Source of the DNA: Bacteroidota bacterium
Lineage (GTDB): Bacteria > Bacteroidota > Bacteroidia > Flavobacteriales > Weeksellaceae
NCBI GenBank assembly: GCA_023394415.1
Contig: JAEXAR010000004.1
Coordinates: 1-39,732, forward strand
DNA length: 39,732 nt
Direction of reading: 5' to 3'
Both the position numbers and the translations under genes were made by a program. The notes beneath the pieces were generated by a model. That model saw only the letters and a program-made list of their open reading frames with translations. It had not been told where the DNA came from and searched no databases. How positions within the stretch are numbered: position 1 is the first letter of the stretch; each line of letters opens with the position of its first letter. Below, piece by piece: positions 7,232 through 14,702 of the stretch.

Positions 7232-8269
7232 CTAAACTTTCACCTTCACCTTATCTACATTCAGTATTTTGTAAACCATCTCTTTTAAAAGTTCAGAGTC
7301 TTCGGTTTGATTGGCACCAAGACCTTTGCTTTTTAAATCGGTTTCGCGGAGGATGGAAATGACCCTTGTGGCATGCTTCAGTGGATAAAAACGTGCAGCT
7401 TCCGCAAAATCTTTAATAAAATAAGGGCTTACACCCATTGCTGAAGCGATAGATTGCTGACTTTGACCGTGCATCGTATGATAAATAATAATGTTCGAGA
7501 AAAAGTTGTAGAGATTCCCAATCATCATTACAAACGGGTTGCTTTTTGGGTTTTTGCCAATGTAATAAGCAATTTTCATCGCTTTTTCGGTGTTTTTTTG
7601 TCCGAGGGCTTTTTGAAGTTCAAAAACATTGAAATCTTTGCTGATACCGATGTGGGTTTCCACAAGTTTTTCATCTAGAATTTCACCTTCTTTAAGGATC
7701 ATTTTCAGTTTGGTGAGTTCGTTAGCGATTCTGGACAAATCGTTACCCAAATATTCCGCTAGAAGATGCGAAATGTTAGGAGCAGTCTTAATTTCCAGAG
7801 CCGAACATTCATCAGCAATCCATTTTGCCAGTTGATAATCTTTTACCGGTTCGCTTAAAAAAAGCTGATTGTTTTTCTGAAGAAGTTTGGTGAATTTTTT
7901 TCTGGAATCAGCTTTTTTATGTTTGTGTGCAAATACCAAAATAGTTGTAGGAACAGGATTTTCGACATAGGATTCTAAAATTTTGCACTCATCCTCTCCA
8001 TATTTTAAATCCTGTGCTTCTTTTACAATAATTAAATTGTAATTTCCGAACATTGGGAACTGCTGCGCCAAGGAAATAATCTCGGCAACATGAGTGTCTT
8101 TTCCGTACACAACGGTTTGTCCGAAGGCTTTTTCATCTTCTTCCAGCACATCATTTTCAAAAGATTTTACAGCAGCATCAATATAATATGGTTCTTCACC
8201 ATGAAGGAAATAAATGGGCAAAAATGCTTTATTTTTAATATTTTTGAGGATTGAATCCAATTCTTTCAT
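7232..8269 (-). CDS. holA: DNA polymerase III delta subunit
   Basis: 345 residues, close to the usual 330-350. Delta is the clamp-loader subunit that opens the beta sliding clamp. The N-terminus has the expected LPIYFLHGEEPYYID (a Walker-A-like but degenerate region), followed by VVYGKD, LIIVKEAQDLK and the lid region. The C-terminal collar domain includes NPFVMMIGNLYNFF. The start codon is 5 bp from the divergent start of the nuclease-like gene at 8275. A minus-strand -7 box at 8331-8338 lies inside that neighbour. Confidence 0.93.
   Translation of the reverse strand: MKELDSILKNIKNKAFLPIYFLHGEEPYYIDAAVKSFENDVLEEDEKAFGQTVVYGKDTHVAEIISLAQQFPMFGNYNLIIVKEAQDLKYGEDECKILESYVENPVPTTILVFAHKHKKADSRKKFTKLLQKNNQLFLSEPVKDYQLAKWIADECSALEIKTAPNISHLLAEYLGNDLSRIANELTKLKMILKEGEILDEKLVETHIGISKDFNVFELQKALGQKNTEKAMKIAYYIGKNPKSNPFVMMIGNLYNFFSNIIIYHTMHGQSQQSIASAMGVSPYFIKDFAEAARFYPLKHATRVISILRETDLKSKGLGANQTEDSELLKEMVYKILNVDKVKVKV
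8239..8246 (+). promoter_or_regulatory. -7 box of the PD-(D/E)XK gene, inside holA
   Basis: TATTTTTG matches TAnnTTTG, 28 bp before the ATG at 8275 and inside the first codons of holA on the other strand. Confidence 0.5.
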
Positions 8270-8274
8270 AGCCG

Positions 8275-8706
8275 ATGGAACTTCCGAAACTTAATTTTGC
8301 GGAAACTTTTGATTTTAAATTCAGGAAAGACAAAGATAAATTTTTTATTTATGATTTGCCACGCAAATCGTGGCTTTTGCTAACGCCGGAAGAATGGGTG
8401 CGCCAACATTGGATTCATTATTTCTTAACGGTGAAAGGTTACTCTTCTTCGGCTTTAATTACCGAAAAAAAATTAGAATTAAACGGACTTACCAAAAGAA
8501 TTGACCTTTTGATTACTGAAAAAACACTGCCAAAAATTTTGGTTGAATGCAAAGCACCAAGCATTAAACTCACCGAAAAAACGTTTGAACAAATCGCTCG
8601 TTACAACTCGATTATCGGAGCGAAAGAAATTATTTTGAGCAACGGCTTGCAGCATATTCATGCAAAATTCGAAGATAACAACTATATTTTTCTACCCATC
8701 GAATAA
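8275..8706 (+). CDS. HsdR-N-terminal-type PD-(D/E)XK nuclease-like protein
   Basis: 143 residues, resembling only the N-terminal nuclease domain of type I restriction HsdR subunits (HSDR_N_2). The active-site pattern is intact: E64, D77 in KRIDLLI, E91-C-K93 in ILVECKAP, and a Q105-x3-Y109 motif (EQIARYN) of the kind found in RecB/HsdR nucleases. There is no helicase or translocase domain, and no methylase or specificity gene nearby, so this is not a restriction system. It diverges from holA with only 5 bp between start codons. I recall the same pairing in other Flavobacteria, which would suggest a housekeeping DNA-related role, but its function is not established. Confidence 0.85.
   Translation: MELPKLNFAETFDFKFRKDKDKFFIYDLPRKSWLLLTPEEWVRQHWIHYFLTVKGYSSSALITEKKLELNGLTKRIDLLITEKTLPKILVECKAPSIKLTEKTFEQIARYNSIIGAKEIILSNGLQHIHAKFEDNNYIFLPIE
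8331..8338 (-). promoter_or_regulatory. -7 box of holA, inside the neighbouring gene
   Basis: The minus strand reads TATCTTTG (TAnnTTTG), 61 bp before the holA start and within codons 19-22 of the divergent nuclease-like gene. Confidence 0.4.
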
Positions 8707-8779
8707 AATCATTTTAAACTTCAATAAGAGCGATAGGTAAAGAAAATTTCAACTGTAGAAAGTACCCTTAAAATATTCT

Positions 8780-8787
8780 TATTTTTG
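8780..8787 (+). promoter_or_regulatory. -7 box of the NhaC-type antiporter gene
   Basis: TATTTTTG lies 18 bp before the ATG at 8806. Its last three bases form an in-frame TTG that would otherwise be read as the start codon. Confidence 0.6.
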
Positions 8788-8805
8788 CGTTTCAAAAAAA
8801 AATTT

Positions 8806-10101
8806 ATGAAGCAAGAATACCGCAGTTTGGGAGTTATTTCGATTATTCCACTTTTGGTTTTTGTTTTTACTTTTTTAGGATTTGGGATTTACAACAATGA
8901 TTTCTATGCACTTCCGTCGCCGGTTGCTGCACTTTTTGGGATTGTTGCCTCATTTATCATCTTCAAAGGTAATATTCACCAAAAAGCCGATACTTTTCTG
9001 AAAGGTTGTGGCGATGGCAAAATTCTTACCATGTGTATTATTTACCTGTTGGCAGGCGCTTTTTCTACAGTTTCTGAAGCGGTGGGCAGTGTAGATTCTA
9101 TTGTTAACCTAGGAATGACCTACATTTCACCACAATATTTTCCTGCGGGCGTTTTTGTGATGGCATCATTCCTGTCTTTTGCATCGGGAACTTCGGTTGG
9201 ATCGATTGTAACACTGGCCCCTATTGTGATTGAACTCGCTACCAAATCAGGCTCACCGCTTTCCATGATTGGTGCTGCATTGCTTTGTGGTGCAATGTTT
9301 GGTGATAATCTCTCCATCATCTCAGATACTACGATTGCCGCAACACAAAGTTTGGAAGTGCAAATGAAAGACAAGTTTCGCACAAATTTCAAAATTGCGG
9401 TGCCTTCTGCTATGATTGCAACGGTTATTTTTATTTCTATTGGATTAAATACCGCAACTACAGCATCACTTTCCGCAGCCGGAGATTTCAATCTGTGGCT
9501 GATTTTGCCTTATCTTTTAGTGATTGGCTTGGCACTTTATGGTGTGAATGTTTTCGTAACACTTTTTGCAGGCTTGCTTCTTGCCGGGATTCTTGGGTTT
9601 TTCACGGGAGCTATAGATTTTATGGGGTTCACCAAAAAAACTTACGAAGGTTTTACAGGAATGTCGGAGATTTTTTTCCTTTCTTTATTAACCGGAGGTT
9701 TGGCAGCTTTGGTTGAACGCGCCGGCGGAATTCAGTTTCTTTTAAATAAAATAAGCAAACTGATTTCTTCCAAAAAAACAGCATTATTGGGAATTGGCGG
9801 TTTGGTTTCTGCAGCAAATCTTTGCACTGCAAATAATACGATTGCCATTCTGATTTCAGGAAAAGTAGCCAAAGAAATTAACGATAAGTACAGTTTAGAT
9901 GCTAAAAGTTCAGCTTCGGTACTTGATATTTTTGCGTGCTATGTTCAGGGACTTATACCCTATGGCGCTCAGGTTTTGATCCTGATTTCTTTAAGTAAAT
10001 TTAAAATAAATTATTTGGAACTGATTGCCAATGCCTATTATCTTCACATTTTGTTGATCATAACCATTGGTTTTATTCTATTTAAAAAAAGTAATAAATG
10101 A
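8806..10101 (+). CDS. NhaC-family Na+/H+ antiporter
   Basis: 431 residues from the ATG at 8806 (MKQEYRSLG). A TTG seven codons upstream is in frame but lies inside the -7 box, so it is rejected. The protein is a polytopic inner-membrane carrier with about 11-12 hydrophobic segments. Family features are the glycine/serine-rich SFASGTSVGSIVTLAPI, the conserved GAMFGDNLSIISDTTIAAT, and a second inverted-repeat half ending in CTANNTIAILISGKVAKEI. It should exchange sodium (or a related cation) for protons to control pH and salt. The downstream HAD gene overlaps its stop by 4 bp (ATGA), indicating translational coupling. Confidence 0.92.
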   Translation: MKQEYRSLGVISIIPLLVFVFTFLGFGIYNNDFYALPSPVAALFGIVASFIIFKGNIHQKADTFLKGCGDGKILTMCIIYLLAGAFSTVSEAVGSVDSIVNLGMTYISPQYFPAGVFVMASFLSFASGTSVGSIVTLAPIVIELATKSGSPLSMIGAALLCGAMFGDNLSIISDTTIAATQSLEVQMKDKFRTNFKIAVPSAMIATVIFISIGLNTATTASLSAAGDFNLWLILPYLLVIGLALYGVNVFVTLFAGLLLAGILGFFTGAIDFMGFTKKTYEGFTGMSEIFFLSLLTGGLAALVERAGGIQFLLNKISKLISSKKTALLGIGGLVSAANLCTANNTIAILISGKVAKEINDKYSLDAKSSASVLDIFACYVQGLIPYGAQVLILISLSKFKINYLELIANAYYLHILLIITIGFILFKKSNK

Positions 10102-10709
10102 CAATTAAAAACATCATTTTCGATTTTGGAGGCGTTATAATGGACTGGAATCCTCGATATTTTTTTAAAGATTATTTCAACAATGATGAAAAGATGGAGT
10201 ATTTCCTCAAAAATATCGCTTTTGATGAATGGAACGCAGAACAAGACCGTGGCAGAACATTGAAAGAAGGCACAGAAATTCAGGTAGAAAAATTTCCGGA
10301 ATGGGAAAAAGAAATACGCGCCTATTATGATAATTGGACAACGATGTTGCGTTCTGACATTCCAAAAAATGTGGAAGTATTAAGGAAACTTGCCAAGACA
10401 GATTATGAACTTTTCGGGTTGACAAACTGGTCTCACGAAACGTTTCCTTATGCTTTGGAGAATTATGATTTCTTTGGATTATTTGATGGAAAAATCGTTG
10501 TTTCCGGCAAAGAAAAACTCATAAAACCAGACCCAAAAATTTGGCAAGTTTTGTTGGAACGTTATCAAATCAAAGCTGAAGAATCGGTATTCATTGATGA
10601 TAATGTGAAAAATATTGAGGTTGCGAAATCTTTAGGATTTATCTGCATTCCTATTACACCCGAAACAAATTTGGAAGTTGAATTGAGAAAACTTGGCATT
10701 AAGTTTTAG
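10098..10709 (+). CDS. HAD-superfamily phosphatase, YihX-like
   Basis: 203 residues, a full subfamily IA HAD hydrolase with a helical cap at about residues 18-80. Motif I is IIFDFGGVIMDW: the nucleophile D10 is present, but the second Asp of DxD is replaced by Gly, as in YihX-like and related sugar-phosphatase groups. Motif II is LFGLTNWS, motif III is the Lys in KEKLIKPDPKIW, and motif IV is VFIDDN. The likely role is dephosphorylation of a small phosphate ester; the substrate is unknown. The start overlaps the antiporter stop by 4 bp, so expression is coupled. Confidence 0.9.
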   Translation: MTIKNIIFDFGGVIMDWNPRYFFKDYFNNDEKMEYFLKNIAFDEWNAEQDRGRTLKEGTEIQVEKFPEWEKEIRAYYDNWTTMLRSDIPKNVEVLRKLAKTDYELFGLTNWSHETFPYALENYDFFGLFDGKIVVSGKEKLIKPDPKIWQVLLERYQIKAEESVFIDDNVKNIEVAKSLGFICIPITPETNLEVELRKLGIKF

Positions 10710-10712
10710 TTT

Positions 10713-10813
10713 CCCGCAGATTACACGGATTTTCGAGGATCTTCACAAATTTAATTCTGATTAAAATAACATCACAATTTGATGAAAATTAAAAATCTGC
10801 ACAATCTGCAGGA
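10713..10813. repeat. Imperfect inverted GCAGATT repeat between HAD and cupin genes
   Basis: CCCGCAGATTACACGGATT (10713-10731) and, on the other strand, CCTGCAGATTGTGCAGATT (about 10794-10812) form a long imperfect inverted repeat with about 60 bp between the arms. It lies between convergent genes. Sequences of the GCAGATT(N)GCAGATT type are frequent intergenic repeats in Bacteroidota as I recall; there is no other copy in this window. Confidence 0.4.
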
Positions 10814-10816
10814 GAA

Positions 10817-11176
10817 TCAATTTTCACGATTGACTAATTCCATTGAAAAAGCAGGAAGGCAAATCGCAATGTACTCGCATTCCGCATCAAAAGGATTGCT
10901 GTAGCGAACTCTAGCGCCTTTTTCTATAAGAATGCTTTGTCCGGCTTCTAAAACAACAGTTTCACCATCAATTTCAAACTGTTTTTTACCTCTGATGATT
11001 AAAGTAAATTCATCAAATTCAGGCGTTTGGTGTGGTTCGCTCCAATTGGGCGGCGCAACCATATGTGCAATGGAAATTTCTGAATTTCCTGTGGAATTTC
11101 CCCAGTGTTCTTCGATCAATTTTTCGTCGGTAGTTGGAACTACAAATGGTGATTTTTGGATTTTATATTTTGCCAT
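10817..11176 (-). CDS. Small cupin-domain protein
   Basis: 119 residues forming a single cupin beta barrel. Motif 1 is partly recognisable in EPHQTPEFDEFTLIIRGKKQFEIDG, with His and Glu in the metal-binding spacing. Motif 2 is present as VLEAGQSILIEKGARVRYSNP, but the usual His of motif 2 is absent (Arg at VRY). Metal binding is therefore possible but not complete. Many such proteins bind small ligands or act on sugars; I cannot name a substrate. It has its own promoter box at 11194-11201, just after the ccsBA terminator. Confidence 0.82.
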   Translation of the reverse strand: MAKYKIQKSPFVVPTTDEKLIEEHWGNSTGNSEISIAHMVAPPNWSEPHQTPEFDEFTLIIRGKKQFEIDGETVVLEAGQSILIEKGARVRYSNPFDAECEYIAICLPAFSMELVNREN

Positions 11177-11193
11177 TTTTAAATTCTTTTAAT

Positions 11194-11201
11194 CAAAATT
11201 A
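11194..11201 (-). promoter_or_regulatory. -7 box of the cupin gene
   Basis: The minus strand reads TAATTTTG (TAnnTTTG), 17 bp before the cupin ATG and immediately after the ccsBA terminator. Confidence 0.45.
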
Positions 11202-11207
11202 AAGAAA

Positions 11208-11232
11208 AAAAGCAGGAAATTATCCTGCTTTT
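11208..11232 (-). terminator. Terminator of the ResB-CcsA gene
   Basis: A 10-bp stem AAAAGCAGGA / TCCTGCTTTT has a 5-nt loop. On the minus strand it continues into a T-run. It begins 6 bp after the ccsBA stop. Confidence 0.85.
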
Positions 11233-11238
11233 TATACA

Positions 11239-14200
11239 TTATGCTTTGTTAGTAAAACGCTTGTACTTAAAATAAGACAATAAGGATAATAAAAACATTG
11301 TCGCCACGCTTAAATATACCCAAATTGGAACCGGAATTGGATCTCCTGTTGCATAAGAGTGTAAACCTGAAAGATAATAGTTTACTCCAAAATAGGTCAT
11401 AAATACAGAGCAAATGGCAAAAAGTGCCGCAACGTGAAATGCCCATCTACCACGCAACCCAGGAACCAAACGCATATGCAAAACAAATGCATATACCATT
11501 ACTGAAACAAATGCCCAAGTTTCTTTCGGGTCCCAACTCCAGTATCTTCCCCAAGATTCATTAGCCCAAATACCACCCATAAAAGTTCCGATGGTAAGTG
11601 CATATAAACCAATGGTAAGAGACATTTCTGAAACAATCGTCAGTTCCTTAATGGTAGTATTATCGTGAATTTTGAAGTTTTCTTTATTGGTGATGATGTA
11701 AAATAATAGTGAGATAATTGCAATAATCATTGAAAGTCCGAAGAAACCGTAACTTGATACGATAATTGCCACGTGAATAATAAGCCAGTAAGATTTAAGT
11801 ACCGGAACTAATGGCGTAATCTGTGGATCTAAAGCTGAACCTCCGTGTGCAAAACCCATCATTAACACTGCTACCATAAATCCTGCTGCCGGAATGAGTG
11901 TATTGGAGTTTTTGTACAACACCAAACCTGCAGTAATACCCACCCAAGAAATAAAAACAATAGCTTCGTAACCATTACTCCAAGGAGCATGACCAGAAAT
12001 ATACCATCTTCCTGCTAAACCTAAAAACTGCAGAAAATAGCCAACACAACCAATAATGATTAAGGCTTTAATGATTTTGTTTAAAATTTTATTCGGTTTG
12101 AAGAGTTCGATGAAACCAAGAATTACCAACAATCCACCAATTAATGTGTAGAAAATAAGAAGTTTGAAATTGATATTCAATTTGTTCATAAAAACCTCCA
12201 AATCTACCTTTTGCTTTGCAGGAACTACATTTTTACCCCAAGTTTGCTGGTAATCTGAAAGTTTTTTAAGTTCTGTATCTGCTTTAGCCCAATTTCCATT
12301 TTGTTGTGCATCCAAAATTGAAGAAAAATAAGGTCCCATCACTGCTTGAGATTCCATATCCGGCTCAAAGTTTTGGTCTAACCAAGAATGCCAAGTAGAA
12401 TTAGGGTCATTCTTTACAGGAACAATACGCATTAACTGTCCACTGAAAAATTCATTGAAAATTTGAACTTTATCATTCAGTTCTATAACACCCTTATCAT
12501 AAATATCCTGTTCTGCGGGTTTTTTACGGAAGGCAATTTGATAATCTTCTTCCAAAACATAATTTAAGTTACCGTTAGCATCCGAAGGAAACATATTCAT
12601 TAAAGATGTATAACCATCTTCATTAGCTTTAACTTTTTTCTTAAGTCTGTCACCTCCTAAATTTACTTTAATTAAAGGTACCATTGACCAACTTGGTGCA
12701 TCTGTATTGATGGAAAGAAACCACTGTTCAGCAGTTAAAAACTTACCATCAGTACCTTTGAAAGTATCTCGTTTATATAGCTTTCTTAAAACGTCTAAGG
12801 CCTGTGTATTGATAGGCACAATTCTACCCTCAATATTCTGTACTAAAAGATAACCGAATTTGTCGGCATGTTCTTTAGAAATTTTCACTCTTGCAATCGC
12901 TTGATCCGGAGTAATCATTTTCATCGTTTGGAACGATCTTGCTACAGAATTTTGTTGTGGCTGAGCTGGAGTTTGTTGTGGCGTAACTTCTACAGGCTGA
13001 TGATTTGCATCATGCACACTGCCATCTTCGTGGGTATGAATTTCTTGCTGTGCAGATGTTTTGTTTTTACCACTTCCATCATCAGTACCGTGGGTTTCAA
13101 TTTTTTGCGCGTTTAAACCTAAAGATAGAAATAAAGCTATAGCTGCTGCTGTTTTCTTTTTATTAATAGTTTTAAGCATTGCATTGAGCTTCCAAAAATG
13201 CGTTCCCTTCCAGAAAAAAATCATAAACATTGATGTGAACAGGAAGAAATAACCAATATAAGTTACTAAAGTTCCCCAGAAATCGTGGTTTACAGAAAGG
13301 TGAGTGCCTTTCCTATCCTGATCAAAACTTGCCTGAAAGAAACGATATCCTTTATGATTCAAAACGTGATTCATATAAATTTTGTAAGGTGTTTGCTTGC
13401 CTTCATCAATAATTTGAACGTGACTTTCATAAGCACTTGGCGAGGAACTTCCTGGGTATGTTTCAATTACAAAATCATCCAACTTCAGTGCAAATGGTGT
13501 GTTGTAAATTTTAGGTCCAAAACCAACCATAATATTCATTCCGTCCAACGTAATTTGTTTGAAAAGATTTGGATTTCCTTTCTCTACGGGAAGCTCCACT
13601 ACTTGTTTTGTTTTAGGTCCCTGAACTTCAACTGTCAAAGCATCAGGCACGGCTTGATCTTTTTTGCGATCGCCTTCGTAAGCCATCAGTTTTCCTTTTC
13701 TGATGCCTTCGGGAACTACGATTCTGATGTTTTCACCAATGGTGTAAAGGCTCCTTAAAACTAAAGGCTGGTATTCATTGCTTTTTATATTTCCTTTTGC
13801 TTGAGTTGCCATCGTCATATATTCCGCATCTACAGGGGTTTTTATCATCAATTGCCCATTTTCGGATTTAAATTCAATCGCTCCATCAATAGGACGGTTA
13901 AAACTTACTAAAGTTCCTTTCAATGATTTCGACTCGCCATTTTTAAGGAAATAATTCACCCTTCCGTTATCTCCGGCGTAAACGAAATGCAGGTATTCGG
14001 TTCCGTTGGCATCAGCAACAAGGCTGTCTTTTTTTCTCTGTACGAAATCAACCGCTTTTACTGAAACTTTTTCACCGTGATAATCGTAAGACGCTTTGAA
14101 ATTTTTGTGTAGTGGCGACATCAAATACGGAATATCCTTATAATTTAATACATCACCTTTTTTCTCAATCTGTATTTTAAAGAAATTTTTATCGGTAATA

Positions 14201-14544
14201 ATTTCATTAGAAGTTTCTCCTTCACGAATAAGCATAATACCTTCATAACTGATGTATCTCGTAATTGCACCACCTATAAATAAAAGAACAAAAGAAAGGT
14301 GAAACACTAAAACCGGCCATTTTTCCTTTCTCCAAAGTCTGTATCTTGAGATATTCCCGATAAAGTTTAAAATTAATAGAAGCATGATCAACTCGAACCA
14401 CTTTGCTTCATATATTAGTGCTTTTGCAGTAGGTGTTCCATAATCGTTTTCTAGAAAGGTGGCATAACCCATTGCTACGGCATAAACCACCAGCAAAACT
14501 GCCATCATTCTGGTAGAAATCAGTATATCCTGTATTTTCTTCAT
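11239..14544 (-). CDS. ccsA: Cytochrome c biogenesis protein, ResB-CcsA (CcsBA) fusion
   Basis: 1101 residues from the ATG at 14544 (MKKIQDILISTRMM). An ATG ten codons upstream lies on the -7 box and is rejected. The protein handles haem export and attachment to apocytochromes c in system II. The N-terminal part is ResB-like: transmembrane segments near residues 10-100, a large periplasmic domain, and a transmembrane segment near 425-450. A His-rich stretch (HTHEDGSVHDANH) sits at about residue 500, followed by a second periplasmic region. The C-terminal part from about residue 790 is CcsA, with multiple transmembrane segments and the haem-handling WWD motif WGRYWSWDPKETWAF near residue 995. 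The single-polypeptide arrangement is typical of Bacteroidota. Confidence 0.93.
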   Translation of the reverse strand: MKKIQDILISTRMMAVLLVVYAVAMGYATFLENDYGTPTAKALIYEAKWFELIMLLLILNFIGNISRYRLWRKEKWPVLVFHLSFVLLFIGGAITRYISYEGIMLIREGETSNEIITDKNFFKIQIEKKGDVLNYKDIPYLMSPLHKNFKASYDYHGEKVSVKAVDFVQRKKDSLVADANGTEYLHFVYAGDNGRVNYFLKNGESKSLKGTLVSFNRPIDGAIEFKSENGQLMIKTPVDAEYMTMATQAKGNIKSNEYQPLVLRSLYTIGENIRIVVPEGIRKGKLMAYEGDRKKDQAVPDALTVEVQGPKTKQVVELPVEKGNPNLFKQITLDGMNIMVGFGPKIYNTPFALKLDDFVIETYPGSSSPSAYESHVQIIDEGKQTPYKIYMNHVLNHKGYRFFQASFDQDRKGTHLSVNHDFWGTLVTYIGYFFLFTSMFMIFFWKGTHFWKLNAMLKTINKKKTAAAIALFLSLGLNAQKIETHGTDDGSGKNKTSAQQEIHTHEDGSVHDANHQPVEVTPQQTPAQPQQNSVARSFQTMKMITPDQAIARVKISKEHADKFGYLLVQNIEGRIVPINTQALDVLRKLYKRDTFKGTDGKFLTAEQWFLSINTDAPSWSMVPLIKVNLGGDRLKKKVKANEDGYTSLMNMFPSDANGNLNYVLEEDYQIAFRKKPAEQDIYDKGVIELNDKVQIFNEFFSGQLMRIVPVKNDPNSTWHSWLDQNFEPDMESQAVMGPYFSSILDAQQNGNWAKADTELKKLSDYQQTWGKNVVPAKQKVDLEVFMNKLNINFKLLIFYTLIGGLLVILGFIELFKPNKILNKIIKALIIIGCVGYFLQFLGLAGRWYISGHAPWSNGYEAIVFISWVGITAGLVLYKNSNTLIPAAGFMVAVLMMGFAHGGSALDPQITPLVPVLKSYWLIIHVAIIVSSYGFFGLSMIIAIISLLFYIITNKENFKIHDNTTIKELTIVSEMSLTIGLYALTIGTFMGGIWANESWGRYWSWDPKETWAFVSVMVYAFVLHMRLVPGLRGRWAFHVAALFAICSVFMTYFGVNYYLSGLHSYATGDPIPVPIWVYLSVATMFLLSLLSYFKYKRFTNKA

Positions 14545-14563
14545 AATAAAATTTGATGATGTG

Positions 14564-14571
14564 CAAAAATA
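14564..14571 (-). promoter_or_regulatory. -7 box of the ResB-CcsA gene
   Basis: The minus strand reads TATTTTTG, 19 bp before the ATG at 14544. An ATG at 14574 would place this box within the coding sequence, which argues for the downstream start. Confidence 0.6.
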
Positions 14572-14656
14572 CATTCTATAAATTTAAAAAGCGAATTTGA
14601 TTGATGATTTTTATCAATAATTAAAGTCGATTTTCATCTCATTTTTAATTTGAAAA

Positions 14657-14687
14657 TTGAATTTATTGGTTAAAAACATTAAATTTG
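14657..14687 (+). promoter_or_regulatory. ftsK promoter, both boxes
   Basis: TTG (14657-14659), 20 bp, then TAAATTTG (14680-14687) match the Bacteroidota -33/-7 consensus. The predicted start of transcription is about 10 bp before the ATG at 14703. Confidence 0.65.
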
Positions 14688-14702
14688 CCCGAGACTGACA
14701 TT

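Noticed and set aside
8275..8706. Type I restriction-modification locus
   Set aside because: Only an HsdR-N-like nuclease domain is present; there is no helicase part, HsdM or HsdS nearby.
13285..13758. 157-codon plus-strand frame inside ccsBA
   Set aside because: It is opposite a continuous, recognisable ResB-like coding sequence and has no promoter or domain.
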